64,000 nucleotides of DNA, taken from contig DAINXV010000001.1 of the NCBI GenBank assembly GCA_036749735.1, forward strand, positions 806,001 through 870,000, read 5' to 3'. Below, piece by piece: positions 43,674 to 51,400 of this stretch. Made by a program: the position numbers and the translations under genes. Below the pieces are notes generated by a model. The model did no database searches, was not told the DNA's origin, and was given only the letters and a program-made list of their open reading frames with translations. Origin of the DNA: Lawsonella sp012842085. Lineage in GTDB: Bacteria; Actinomycetota; Actinomycetes; Mycobacteriales; Mycobacteriaceae. Numbering within the stretch: position 1 is the stretch's first letter; each line of letters begins with the position of its first letter.

Positions 43674-43889
43674 TTCTCTGTTAGCCACCTCGGTTTCGGG
43701 ACCGTACACAACACTACGAAAAGCGGATACATCCGTAAAGCACTTCGCTCACTCCTCGCTCTTGGGGTAAAAAAATCGCCCAATACGTGGCGGTTCTATC
43801 TGCCTTACGGCTCGGACAAATTCATTCAGAGCCTCAATAACGCCACGTACAGCAAGGTGAGCCTTACCTACGAAATCGAGGAAGCATGA
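43674..43889 (+). pseudogene. Start-less ORF coupled to the downstream HTH gene
   Basis: 72-codon open frame beginning right after the TGA at the end of CRISPR repeat 2. It has no usable ATG, GTG or TTG before the last 13 codons. It reads VSHLGFGTVHNTT, KSGYIRKALRSLLALGVKK, TWRFYLPYGSDKF and SLNNATYSKVSLTYEIEEA. Its stop overlaps the ATG of the next gene (ATGA), the signature of a former two-gene operon. It looks like the C-terminal end of a small protein whose 5' end was replaced by the CRISPR element. Family not recognised. Confidence 0.55.
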
Positions 43890-44380
43890 ATCGGAACCCG
43901 CATAATTTCGCCTACTTTCGGGCACTACTCGAAATCCTCAACCTCGAGCAAGCCGAAGCCGCCCAATACCTAGAAGTGGGGCTAAGGACAGTTGAACGCT
44001 GGTCTACCCGCAATCCACGTCCGGATACGACCCCCTGCCCGGATAGTGTGATCGTTGAGCTTCGCGAGCTGGATACGCGGGCGGCGGAATGGGCGGGCGA
44101 TGTGTGCGACTCGATTGCTGATCTTGTCGAGGAACACGGGAAAGACCCCGATAAGGTTATTATTCATGTGTTCTCGCTGAAAGAAAACTATGAGAAGTCG
44201 GACGTGGCGGACGCCCTCAATATGTCGTTTACGATGTATTGGGGGCTTATGCGACGGCTTTATATTGTGCTTCGGCATGAGGGTTTCCGCGTGGCGTGGG
44301 CGCAATGTGATGAGCTGGAGGAGCGTCACGTGACGCTTCTTTTCGCGGATGAGGGTGAGACTGTCGAGGTCGGTTTATAG
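43886..44380 (+). CDS. HTH-type protein of the rightward island (possible Aca-like regulator)
   Basis: 164 residues. N-terminal helix-turn-helix FRALLEILNLEQAEAAQYLEVGLRTVERWST resembles XRE/DUF1870-type DNA-binding domains, including Aca2-type anti-CRISPR-associated regulators. The resemblance is by eye only. The C-terminal 100 residues (VCDSIADLVEEHGKDPDKVIIHVFSL, ALNMSFTMYWGLMRRLYIVLRHEGFRVAW) are a second domain of unknown role. It runs against all neighbouring genes, is coupled to the truncated ORF upstream, and follows the mini-CRISPR, so it looks like part of an accessory (moron) insertion. Confidence 0.65.
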   Translation: MNRNPHNFAYFRALLEILNLEQAEAAQYLEVGLRTVERWSTRNPRPDTTPCPDSVIVELRELDTRAAEWAGDVCDSIADLVEEHGKDPDKVIIHVFSLKENYEKSDVADALNMSFTMYWGLMRRLYIVLRHEGFRVAWAQCDELEERHVTLLFADEGETVEVGL

Positions 44381-44390
44381 CCCCGTATCG

Positions 44391-44428
44391 AGTCCCATTC
44401 GAGTCCCAAAAGTCCCATTTTGAGTCCC
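44391..44428. repeat. Four AGTCCC repeats downstream of the HTH gene
   Basis: AGTCCC at 44391, 44402, 44411 and 44423 (spacings 11, 9, 12), three of them preceded by CG or TG. Intergenic between convergent genes. Possible binding sites; no terminator is obvious. Confidence 0.5.
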
Positions 44429-44474
44429 CATACAGCTATAGCTAGACATGGTGAAGCCGGGCGACACCCTGAGG

Positions 44475-45242
44475 TCACTCGGCCTTACCATGTGTGTACA
44501 CTTTTTTACTGCTCTTTCGGTTGTGTTTTCCTTTATTCCTCACCCGGTCGAAAAGGTCAGACACCCGCCAATACGGGCGGCCATTAACCTCAGCCGGGAT
44601 AATGTCAGCAAGCCAAGCATTCCGGGTGGGTTTTTTAATCCCCCGCGCTTTCAGAAAATCAACGGCTTGCTCACGTGTGCACCAGGCAGCTTCCAGCAGA
44701 CTATTGAGCTCATCCCCCAACTTGGTGGCGTCCAGTAGTTCTCCACAACGAGGGCATGGGATAAGCCCCACCGTATCCTCGGAGTAGATTCTATTTCCGC
44801 AGTTGTCGCACACGCCCAAAAACGTGAGTGGTTTTGGCCTGTCCACTATGTAGAACGTTCGGTGGGTGAGTTGGTGTAGCTGGTCGGCGTAGTCTTCCGC
44901 GTCAGGGCATAATGCTAGGTCGATGATGTGGTCGGCGACCCAGTGGAGGGTGTGCCGGGGGTTGCTGTAGGTGGGGGGTGTGAGCTTCCGTTGTGTGGCG
45001 ACAGCTTCCGCAATCGCGTTGACCGCTACAGCGACATGGTGGCGTTGTTGTGACGCCCCCACATGGAATGGCAGGGGGGTGTCGATCCGGCCAGAGTGCC
45101 TCACGTGCGTCTGCTCACCGAAGCGGTTCTGCCGCACGAGAGTCGCCTCAAGAGTCGGCCAAATGTCAATCAACTGCCTAACTGCGGCCTGTAGCCTTTT
45201 GATCTCGTAGCGCTCAAGATAAAAGTGGTCAGTGTTATCCAT
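44475..45242 (-). CDS. Phage zinc-ribbon / HTH DNA-binding protein
   Basis: 255 residues. Middle: four-Cys zinc ribbon CDNCGNRIYSEDTVGLIPCPRCGELL (about 145-170). C-terminus: winged-helix-like ECTREQAVDFLKARGIKKPTRNAWLADIIPAEVNGRPYWRVSDLFDRV, then a basic tail. Typical of actinophage early genes that regulate late transcription or replication; last gene of the early operon. Confidence 0.7.
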   Translation of the reverse strand: MDNTDHFYLERYEIKRLQAAVRQLIDIWPTLEATLVRQNRFGEQTHVRHSGRIDTPLPFHVGASQQRHHVAVAVNAIAEAVATQRKLTPPTYSNPRHTLHWVADHIIDLALCPDAEDYADQLHQLTHRTFYIVDRPKPLTFLGVCDNCGNRIYSEDTVGLIPCPRCGELLDATKLGDELNSLLEAAWCTREQAVDFLKARGIKKPTRNAWLADIIPAEVNGRPYWRVSDLFDRVRNKGKHNRKSSKKVYTHGKAE

Positions 45243-45570
45243 CGGCCTCTCCTATGAGGGGTAGAAGATCTTCGAGTTCCATGACGGCAAGCCAGCGGGG
45301 TTTTTGGCCGCCGTATCCACGGCGCTTCCACACCAGCATTTTGTGGGGTTTCCCCGATAGGGTGTGCTGGGTGTCCCACTCAGTCAGCCAGGTTTTCCAC
45401 TGGGCGTTTTTGACGTCTTTCACCTGGATGGTGAACGTGGAGGTGAGGATGTCGCCCTCATCTTCCCTACGCCCGGCGCGGGTGCGGTGAGCGTCCGGGA
45501 AGAAGGGGCGCAGCATTGCTAGCACATCCCTCTCTGCCCGGTCGCCCTTCCGCTTCTGTGGATTAGCCAT
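45235..45570 (-). CDS. Holliday-junction-resolvase-like nuclease
   Basis: 111 residues. PD-(D/E)xK-type core: KRKGDRAERDVLAMLRPF, DEGDILTSTFTIQVKDVKNA, where the Asp and the QVK Lys form the metal site. Ends DLLPLIGEADG, with the stop overlapping the next gene. Resolves branched DNA before packaging; family assignment by motif. Confidence 0.7.
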   Translation of the reverse strand: MANPQKRKGDRAERDVLAMLRPFFPDAHRTRAGRREDEGDILTSTFTIQVKDVKNAQWKTWLTEWDTQHTLSGKPHKMLVWKRRGYGGQKPRWLAVMELEDLLPLIGEADG

Positions 45571-45823
45571 CGACAGAATCCCTTGGCGCTACTTCTGCAG
45601 TCATCTGATCGCTGAGCAGGCGGTCGTACAGCACGCTCAGAACCTCGTTATCGCCTGACAGTGTTCGAAGACGCTCCCATTCCGACTGTCCTCCCTCACG
45701 GCTGTACAGGATCGCCTTAGGGGGGTCGCTCTCAGTCATCGACAACTCGATCTTGTACTCGCACTCTTTCGATTCGCAGATAATGTCGCTCGCAACAAGC
45801 TCGCAATAATTCACATAATCCAC
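45563..45823 (-). CDS. Small phage early protein, unknown
   Basis: 86 residues, acidic: VNYCELVASDIICESKECEYKIELSMTESDPPKAILYSREGG. GTG start; overlaps the resolvase gene by 8 nt. No recognised family. Confidence 0.55.
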   Translation of the reverse strand: MDYVNYCELVASDIICESKECEYKIELSMTESDPPKAILYSREGGQSEWERLRTLSGDNEVLSVLYDRLLSDQMTAEVAPRDSVDG

Positions 45824-45829
45824 TGCAGT

Positions 45830-46027
45830 TCACCATCCTTTCGGATACTCAAGAAATGGATAATCGGGTATTTCGTAATCCTGGAGCCAGCCCTGCCGCC
45901 ACTGCCTTACCGGGAACCAAAACCCCAGGTCATGCTTTTTAAAAATCCTGTATTCGTCATCGGCCTGCGTACGTTTCAGCAGGGAGCCGGGCGGGGCTTT
46001 CAACAGTCGAACATCGTCGATACTCAT
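45830..46027 (-). CDS. Small phage early protein, unknown
   Basis: 65 residues, aromatic-rich C-terminus (FKKHDLGFWFPVRQWRQGWLQDYEIPDYPFLEYPKGW). Start overlaps the upstream stop (ATGA). No recognised family. Confidence 0.55.
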   Translation of the reverse strand: MSIDDVRLLKAPPGSLLKRTQADDEYRIFKKHDLGFWFPVRQWRQGWLQDYEIPDYPFLEYPKGW

Positions 46028-46266
46028 CCCCGCACCTCCTCTAGCGCCTGCTCCACAATCTCCATCTGCCGATAAAGTGGCTCCGCCTCCTCAATCGACA
46101 CCTCAGCTTTGCGGAATGATCTTTCCTGTTTCCGCAGCTCACGGAGCTTTTTCTGGAGTGAGAGCCTGCTGTATTTGCCGGTGATTGTCACCGAGCCGAA
46201 ACCCTCCACCGGGGTGAGCTCGTAGTAGCCCGGGTAGCGGTTCACGCGAATTCTAGAATGGGGCAT
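46024..46266 (-). CDS. Small phage early protein, unknown
   Basis: 80 residues from ATG 46266 (MPHSRIRVNRYPGYYELTPVEGFGSVTI); helical charged C-terminus (LQKKLRELRKQERSFRKAEVSIEEAEPLYRQME). Overlaps the ssb gene end by 14 nt. No family recognised. Confidence 0.55.
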   Translation of the reverse strand: MPHSRIRVNRYPGYYELTPVEGFGSVTITGKYSRLSLQKKLRELRKQERSFRKAEVSIEEAEPLYRQMEIVEQALEEVRG

Positions 46267-46726
46267 TATCGAACCCCGCCTTAGCTGGGCTGTTGGGTTG
46301 TGAGCCCCACGGGTCAGGGTCACGCTGCTGCCCGAATGACGGCTTCTGCTGGCCGCTGTGGCGGGAGACTTTCTCTACCTGCGCCCGCTGGAATTTCAGC
46401 GACACGGCAACCTCCGGGTTTTTCATCTCAAACCGGGAGCGCTTCTGCCCGTCATCTGATACCCAATTCCGCTGCACCAGATCACCGTGCACCACGACAC
46501 CCGTGCCGCGGCTGCAGGATTCTGCAATGTTTTCTGCCATGTTCTGCCACACCACACAGGGGATGAACAGCGTCTCGCCATCCTCCCACTGGTTCGCGCC
46601 CGAGTTATACAGGCGGGGAGTGGAGGCGACAGTGAATCGCACCATCGCCACACCCTTCGCCGTATAGCTCAACTCGGGGTCAGCGGTGAGGTTGCCGATC
46701 ACTGTTATTTTGGTTTCACCAGACAT
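46253..46726 (-). CDS. ssb: Phage single-stranded DNA-binding protein
   Basis: 157 residues from ATG 46726 with AAGGTGA upstream. OB fold: TKITVIGNLTADPELSYTAKGVAMVRFTVAST, FIPCVVWQNMAENIAESCSRGTGVVVHGDLVQR. Acidic hydrophobic tip GFDNAPF corresponds to the SSB DDIPF partner-binding tail. Binds ssDNA during phage replication and recombination. Confidence 0.92.
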   Translation of the reverse strand: MSGETKITVIGNLTADPELSYTAKGVAMVRFTVASTPRLYNSGANQWEDGETLFIPCVVWQNMAENIAESCSRGTGVVVHGDLVQRNWVSDDGQKRSRFEMKNPEVAVSLKFQRAQVEKVSRHSGQQKPSFGQQRDPDPWGSQPNSPAKAGFDNAPF

Positions 46727-47081
46727 GATGATCACCTTTCTGGATCACGTACGGGTACGTTTCTCCGTTGATTTTTTTACGAATTTCAAACCCGCTACAG
46801 AATGGGTATTTGATGTTGTATTTTTTGCGGCCTACCAGCAGCCGCTTCGGGTGCGGAACACGAAGCACCCGGTCTGTGCGGGTTGTGCTGGTGCAGTAGT
46901 CACCCGCCGCCGCACCACATTCCGGGCAAGAAAACTCGATCGCATGCTGCACCTGGTAGCAATCGTCGATAGGTGCCCCTGGTAGGTTGAAAAGATCATT
47001 CGATTGCATGCTGCTCACCGCCTTGAATGCCATACATTCGCCGCTCTGATTCCAACGCGATTCTTTCGGCGTGTCGCTCAT
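46716..47081 (-). CDS. Phage zinc-finger protein
   Basis: 121 residues. HAIEFSCPECGAAAGDYCTS followed by RVPHPKRLLVGRKK is the CPxCGAxxGxxC-H zinc finger widespread in actinophages. Then a basic C-terminal half. Probable nucleic-acid binding; role unknown. Overlaps both neighbours. Confidence 0.65.
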   Translation of the reverse strand: MSDTPKESRWNQSGECMAFKAVSSMQSNDLFNLPGAPIDDCYQVQHAIEFSCPECGAAAGDYCTSTTRTDRVLRVPHPKRLLVGRKKYNIKYPFCSGFEIRKKINGETYPYVIQKGDHHVW

Positions 47082-47367
47082 ACCAGTAGGGGTCTCCGGC
47101 GATCCGGTTGCGTCGCGCCGCTATGCCACCCCGTAAAACGTCCTGTAAGCCACAGTGAGCGCCTGTCGGGGCGTTAATGAAGAAAGAGTCTATGGCCTCC
47201 TCAATATCCCGCCATTCGAGCTTGTGGCGCCCAATATGGCGCGACCACGCCAAGATACGCGCCTCACCATCCTCACCACCCGACTTCGGATAGTACGGAT
47301 CACACGCCTTCAGATACGCCAACGTCCGAATCGCAAGATCAACCGCAACCGACTCATCCCCAGCCAT
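46996..47367 (-). CDS. Phage early protein, possible replication accessory
   Basis: 123 residues from ATG 47367 with GGAGGGGG upstream. Helical: DLAIRTLAYLKACDPYYPKSGGEDGEARILAWSRHIGRHKLEWRDIEEAIDSFFI. This pattern occurs in proteins encoded next to actinophage replication initiators. It overlaps the initiator gene by 14 nt. Helicase-loader role is a guess. Confidence 0.55.
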   Translation of the reverse strand: MAGDESVAVDLAIRTLAYLKACDPYYPKSGGEDGEARILAWSRHIGRHKLEWRDIEEAIDSFFINAPTGAHCGLQDVLRGGIAARRNRIAGDPYWYERHAERIALESERRMYGIQGGEQHAIE

Positions 47368-48241
47368 CGCCGCCCCCTCCCGCAAACTTCGCCTTCAACC
47401 GCTCCCCAGCCTCGAAGTAGCCAGCAATCTCGCTTACAGGCTGGCGCCGGGCTGGAGATGAAGAACTAGCCATCTTTGCCTCAAGTTGTCGGAATTGTTT
47501 TCGGAATTTAGGCATAGACAGGATGTTGGACGCCCAGAAGGGATCGTTTGCAGCCCAGGTGAGAACTTTCACTGCTTGGTCGAGTGGTACGCCATCCTTG
47601 TCGAGGAGTAGCCGCGCCTGTCTCCGCCATTCCTGGCTGATGCTTGGAGGCTTAGCTGTGGACTGGCTTGCCGCATGATCCTTGATGAGAGTGCAGAGCT
47701 GATCGATGTCTTCGCGTGGGGGCTCTTTTTGAGCCACCACACCTTTCGACGTTTTTGCGTCGGAAGAATCTAGTTCAACTTGGTTATAGTTCATATGGTT
47801 ATAGTTCGATGGGTTATTAGCCCCTACCCCTAGGGGCTGTTGACCCCTACCCCTAGGGGTTTTTAGCCCATACCCCTGGGGGCTATTAGCCACCCCACCC
47901 AGGGTGGTGTACACGTGGTAACCATTCGACGTGGGGATACTAAATTCATCATCCTGGGTGGTTGAAACATCGTTATCTTGGTTCCTCCACCTCCTGAAAG
48001 CAACGACGTAGCCCTTGCTCTCGAGAATGTCGATTGCGCGTCGGACTGTTTTGGTGCTCTCCCCGCTCAAGCCAATATCTTTCGCCAACTTCTTCAGCGA
48101 CGGGTGACACAACTTTTCACGATTCGCGTACGACAAGAGAGCGCAGTAAAGGGCGATTGCTGTAGGGTCGCCGATATCTTTGAGGACGTCGGTGTAGAGC
48201 ATGATGAAGGGTCGTAGATCTGGTGCATCAATATCAGCCAT
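47354..48241 (-). CDS. Phage replication initiator with winged helix and internal iterons
   Basis: 295 residues. N-terminal winged-helix domain (IALYCALLSYANREKLCHPSLKKLAKDIGLSGESTKTVRRAIDILESKGYVVAFRR) as in phage replisome organisers. A Gly/Pro/Gln linker is encoded by the iteron cluster (residues about 110-155: PQGYGLKTPRGRGQQPLGVG). The C-terminal domain (EWRRQARLLLDKDGVPLDQAVKVLTWAANDPFWASNILSMPKFRKQFRQLE) resembles DnaD/helicase-recruiting ends. Expected to bind the origin inside its own gene and load host helicase, like lambda O. Confidence 0.82.
   Translation of the reverse strand: MADIDAPDLRPFIMLYTDVLKDIGDPTAIALYCALLSYANREKLCHPSLKKLAKDIGLSGESTKTVRRAIDILESKGYVVAFRRWRNQDNDVSTTQDDEFSIPTSNGYHVYTTLGGVANSPQGYGLKTPRGRGQQPLGVGANNPSNYNHMNYNQVELDSSDAKTSKGVVAQKEPPREDIDQLCTLIKDHAASQSTAKPPSISQEWRRQARLLLDKDGVPLDQAVKVLTWAANDPFWASNILSMPKFRKQFRQLEAKMASSSSPARRQPVSEIAGYFEAGERLKAKFAGGGGDGWG
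47781..47907. repeat. Iteron cluster, candidate phage replication origin
   Basis: Three direct repeats CCCCTACCCCTAGGGGCT (47821, 47844, 47867; last two diverge slightly) with an exact 23-nt period and an internal CCCCTAGGGG palindrome. A degenerate fourth, CCACCC...GGGTGG, lies at 47890. Beside it two TGGTTATAGTTC copies 15 nt apart (47781, 47796) form an AT-richer stretch. All lie within the initiator gene. Confidence 0.72.
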
Positions 48242-48601
48242 CTACATCAACTCCTCACTATCCGTTTTTCGTGGACGATGTATCTTCTTCCTCAGCTCAA
48301 ATAACTCTCTTCCGGTAAGTACCTGCGGTGGCACATCACCCGGGCTCATGTTCTTCCGCAGCAGCCAACCCCGCTCATACGCCTCCGCTGGATGCGCATG
48401 CACATACCGATGGCAGGGGCTACAAATGCCGAAGCAATTCAGCGAGCTATCAATCAAGGGGGCGGTTGACCCGCCCATGCCCTTAGGGCGGCGATGGTGA
48501 TACACCACCGGCACAGCCAACCCGCACATCTCGCACCGGCCACGGCGACGCTCATCCACAATCTGAATCACCCGGCTAGGGAATGTTTTCACCGCTGACA
48601 T
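48242..48601 (-). CDS. HNH endonuclease (early operon)
   Basis: 119 residues; ATG 48601 overlaps the upstream stop (TGATG). HNH motif RCEMCGLAVPVVYHHRRPKGMGGS, then NCFGICSPCHRYVHAHPAEAYERGWLLRKNMSPGDVPP. In actinophages such proteins stand beside recombination genes. Target unknown. Confidence 0.8.
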   Translation of the reverse strand: MSAVKTFPSRVIQIVDERRRGRCEMCGLAVPVVYHHRRPKGMGGSTAPLIDSSLNCFGICSPCHRYVHAHPAEAYERGWLLRKNMSPGDVPPQVLTGRELFELRKKIHRPRKTDSEELM

Positions 48602-49008
48602 CACAGCTCACCCCCACTACCAGCCAGCGACACGAGCGAACCAGCAAGCCCCTTAAGCGACTGTAAAATGCCTACACGCTGCTCAAAATCCCGCTTCAAC
48701 CCCTTAGCGAAGTCAAGCTCCACCTCAGCATCATCGAGGCGTTTCTGCGCCTCAGAACAGGCTTGATCAAGCGTCACAGCATCTTTTTTATCCTGGATAG
48801 TCCCCACAGTTTTCTGACGTGTCACAGCAGACAGGCGATCGAAATCACGGGCGGCTTGACGACACTCAAGATCAGCCTCTTTAATAGCTGCCGTGTAGTA
48901 GCCGGACTTTTCGTAATGTGCCTTGAGGGCGTCAGCAACCGCGAAAAGATCAGTAGCGTCCGCGATCTTCGGGAAAATCCACTGCGTTATTTTCTGCGCG
49001 ATGCTCAT
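48601..49008 (-). CDS. Phage early coiled-coil protein, unknown
   Basis: 135 residues, mostly helical (ADALKAHYEKSGYYTAAIKEADLECRQAARDFDRLS, ACSEAQKRLDDAEVELDFAKGLKRDFEQRVGIL). Start overlaps the annealing-protein stop (ATGA). No family recognised. Confidence 0.6.
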   Translation of the reverse strand: MSIAQKITQWIFPKIADATDLFAVADALKAHYEKSGYYTAAIKEADLECRQAARDFDRLSAVTRQKTVGTIQDKKDAVTLDQACSEAQKRLDDAEVELDFAKGLKRDFEQRVGILQSLKGLAGSLVSLAGSGGEL

Positions 49009-49541
49009 TTCTTCAACACCTCGCCCCGCGCCTTGAACGCCTCAACCAGTTTTTCGTCAACAATTCCAAGGTCAGAGGCCTTTTTCCACAGCTCATGCAG
49101 CGTCTCAAGATCAGCATCACTAACCGCGTTCAACATTGCCGCCTGCTGCTTCTCAACCTGCTTCTGCCGCTTCAACTCCTTACCGCGGCGAACCTTCTCC
49201 ATCTCCTCCCTAGAGGGGCGTTTAGAGCCGTGATAGCCCGCATTAGCCAGTGCTCTACCAATGGCGGATGTCTCACAGTTTTCAAGCGCCGAGTATTCAT
49301 TAGCCATGCCGCCGGCGCCATCTACCTCAAACGCCAGACCAGTCGACCACGGCACCTTGTCCACATAGTCCTCACGGGTCTTGTAGAGAGTGGCGTGGAC
49401 AACCCACTGCATGGACCCCTGGTTACCGATAGTCACCCCATCTAATAGGCGGGTGATCACAATCAGCTCAGGATTATCACCCCGGGCACGGATAAGACGA
49501 TCATTAACAGTCTCATAATCTTTTGGATTGTAGCGTGCCAT
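49005..49541 (-). CDS. Single-strand annealing protein (ERF/Sak-like)
   Basis: 178 residues. Core signature NCETSAIGRALANAGYHGSKRPSREEMEKV matches the TSAIGRALA-AG motif of ERF-type annealing recombinases. A charged helical C-terminus follows. Start overlaps the nuclease stop (TAATG), making the usual exonuclease plus annealing pair for phage recombination. Confidence 0.78.
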   Translation of the reverse strand: MARYNPKDYETVNDRLIRARGDNPELIVITRLLDGVTIGNQGSMQWVVHATLYKTREDYVDKVPWSTGLAFEVDGAGGMANEYSALENCETSAIGRALANAGYHGSKRPSREEMEKVRRGKELKRQKQVEKQQAAMLNAVSDADLETLHELWKKASDLGIVDEKLVEAFKARGEVLKK

Positions 49542-50530
49542 TATTTGGTCTCCTTCTTCGCCAACCGAACACTGCTCACCACTGACGACTTCCCAGGTGT
49601 GGTGTAGCCCTCGACGTATTTTTTGTATGCGCGGGGATGCTCTTTCTTCAGCCGCGACTTATCAAGCCGCCCAGAGCTTTGACGGACATAGAGCGACACG
49701 CTCCCCTCCGGATAACTGAACTTTTCACCGGGGACAAGATTGGTGCGAACAATCTCTGTAAGCTCTTTCTTCACCGCATCAAGCTGCTTTTGTAGCGCGT
49801 CTTGCTGACGGCGTAACTCCCACACACGAGTGGGCAGCTGTGGTGGTTCAGCCGGCTCATACGCAAGAAATTCTGTAGCGATGTCTACGAGTTCTTGCTG
49901 CGCATCAGCGTCAGCTACGACCTCGGTGTAGCCGTACCCTGCAGGCTCAAACACATCTTTGATAGATGGGTCAAGCACACCAATTTTTGTGAGTATCGGT
50001 GCCCCGTTGGAATGCGATATTTCGGCGTCAGCCTGGACGCCCCGCACCTCCCACGCGAACAGTGCCCGGTCAACCTCACACACCAGCATTTGCCACTGCA
50101 TCTGCATGTAGTAGTGCGGAATACCAGCATCCGCGAAGTCTTTACGGGTAGACGGTTTATCGTGGTTGTTGAGCCATTCCCAGTCAGTGCCAGTGGTTTT
50201 CACCTCGGCTACGAAACCGTCTCCGACCCCGTCTGGAGTAGCCAAAAACTTGTTATTGGTGGGGGCTTCCCAAATATCGTCGTTAGAGAAAATTTCGAGT
50301 TCGGTTTCCTGTCTGAGATAGTCAAGCACCACCGGCTCCCGCATATTTCCCCACTCCGTGTAGGCATTACCCCGGAATGTTGCAGCAGACCTTTTTTCGT
50401 CATACAGCTGCGCTATGCGCTTCCTACCCGTAGCCAGAGCAGCCACTTCGGTAGCGGTTATCCCCATGGCGCGTAGGTCTAGCCAGTGGGCGTAGTTTTC
50501 TTTGCGTGATGAATCTTTAATAATCGGCAT
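49541..50530 (-). CDS. YqaJ-family recombination exonuclease
   Basis: 329 residues. YqaJ motifs: WLDLRAMGITATEVAALATG, YTEWGNMREPVVLDYLRQET, FLATPDGVGDGFVAEVKTTG (metal Asp, Glu and Lys), PHYYMQMQWQMLVCEVDRALFAWE. Produces 3' overhangs for the annealing protein encoded just downstream. C-terminal coiled coil (QQDALQKQLDAVKKELTEIV). Confidence 0.9.
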   Translation of the reverse strand: MPIIKDSSRKENYAHWLDLRAMGITATEVAALATGRKRIAQLYDEKRSAATFRGNAYTEWGNMREPVVLDYLRQETELEIFSNDDIWEAPTNNKFLATPDGVGDGFVAEVKTTGTDWEWLNNHDKPSTRKDFADAGIPHYYMQMQWQMLVCEVDRALFAWEVRGVQADAEISHSNGAPILTKIGVLDPSIKDVFEPAGYGYTEVVADADAQQELVDIATEFLAYEPAEPPQLPTRVWELRRQQDALQKQLDAVKKELTEIVRTNLVPGEKFSYPEGSVSLYVRQSSGRLDKSRLKKEHPRAYKKYVEGYTTPGKSSVVSSVRLAKKETK

Positions 50531-50572
50531 TACTGCTCCCTGCGAGTAGATGGTGAATAATGATGATTCGGC

Positions 50573-50743
50573 TTACCATTGGGAACCACCGCCCCACACA
50601 CACTGGCCATCAACCAAATGGCACATCGATGTTGTGGTATCCCAGCCGCAGACGACGCCATACATAATCCAGGCGAAAATCGCGGCCAAAATAATGAACA
50701 TGACAATGACAAGCAGGTCATCACGGGTTACTTTTTTACGCAC
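50573..50743 (-). CDS. Small single-pass phage membrane protein
   Basis: 56 residues from GTG 50743, which overlaps the upstream stop (GTGCGTAA). Basic start (RKKVTRDD), one membrane helix LLVIVMFIILAAIFAWIMYGVV, then a Cys-containing outer tail (three Cys). No family; possible superinfection or inhibitory role is speculation. Confidence 0.5.
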   Translation of the reverse strand: MRKKVTRDDLLVIVMFIILAAIFAWIMYGVVCGWDTTTSMCHLVDGQCVWGGGSQW

Positions 50744-50960
50744 AGCGACCACCCGTCTTCCTATACGACCAATCAAGAAGATCATCAGAATCAAACAGAT
50801 ACCGAGCGCCGTGCAGCCCCTTCTCATCCGTGTTAAGCGCCCGAAGCTCAGAGGTAAGCACCGCCGCCCGAATCGTCTGATGATGAAACATCGTTGGCGT
50901 GCTGCGCCGCTCCCGTAAGAACCGTGAAGCGGCCATGCAACCATGAATTTCCTTACCCAT
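50736..50960 (-). CDS. Small phage DNA-binding-like protein
   Basis: 74 residues from ATG 50960. Reads GKEIHGCMAASRFLRERRSTPTMFHHQTIRAAVLTSELRALNTDEKGLHGARYLFDSDDLLDWSYRK-like; the ending YLFDSDDLLDW recalls winged-helix excisionase-type proteins. Assignment tentative; could be an Xis. Confidence 0.5.
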   Translation of the reverse strand: MGKEIHGCMAASRFLRERRSTPTMFHHQTIRAAVLTSELRALNTDEKGLHGARYLFDSDDLLDWSYRKTGGRCA

Positions 50961-50962
50961 CG

Positions 50963-51319
50963 CTACGCACCTACCCAAACCGTTAGATCGCGGCCATGAG
51001 CCTTACGACGGGTTGACTGCTTCCGTGCCAACGTCTTCTTGATCACGCCATCTCGGGCAGCATGATGAAACGCCGATGAAAACGCATTGGGGTGGTGCAA
51101 ACCATCCATAATCTCATCGCCGAGATCATCCCGGATGTCATTCGCGGTGAACGGTTGGCCAGTGTCGGCTCGGTAGCAGATGGCCTCAAACAAGGCTCGT
51201 TTCAGCTCCGCCTTTTCGTTCTCCAGCACCCTCTTGGTGCCTTCGCGTTTCAACGCTAGTGAAGCTGCTGCTTCGTCTGTTTTGTTAGTATTAGAAGTGA
51301 AATCTTTGTCGGATTTCAT
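50963..51319 (-). CDS. Phage early protein, unknown
   Basis: 118 residues from ATG 51319, picked for AGGAGTG 5 nt upstream; an in-frame TTG at 51400 is the longer alternative. Central helix KREGTKRVLENEKAELKRALFEAICYRADTGQPFTANDIRDDLGDE, then HHPNAFSSAFHHAARDGVIKKTLARKQSTRRKAHGRDLTVWVG, a winged-helix-like pattern. No family recognised. Confidence 0.6.
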   Translation of the reverse strand: MKSDKDFTSNTNKTDEAAASLALKREGTKRVLENEKAELKRALFEAICYRADTGQPFTANDIRDDLGDEIMDGLHHPNAFSSAFHHAARDGVIKKTLARKQSTRRKAHGRDLTVWVGA

Positions 51320-51400
51320 ACTCACTCCTAGTGGGTTTGCCCTCATCTGCTGCCACAGGTGGGGGCTTTTCTTATGCCGTTTGCTTCTGCTGCTGGACAA

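Noticed and set aside
43562..43783. 73-codon - strand open frame across the mini-CRISPR
   Set aside because: It reads through the repeats as TPPLTRGEQ-like low-complexity sequence, has no ribosome site, and the 61-nt repeat-spacer geometry explains the DNA better.
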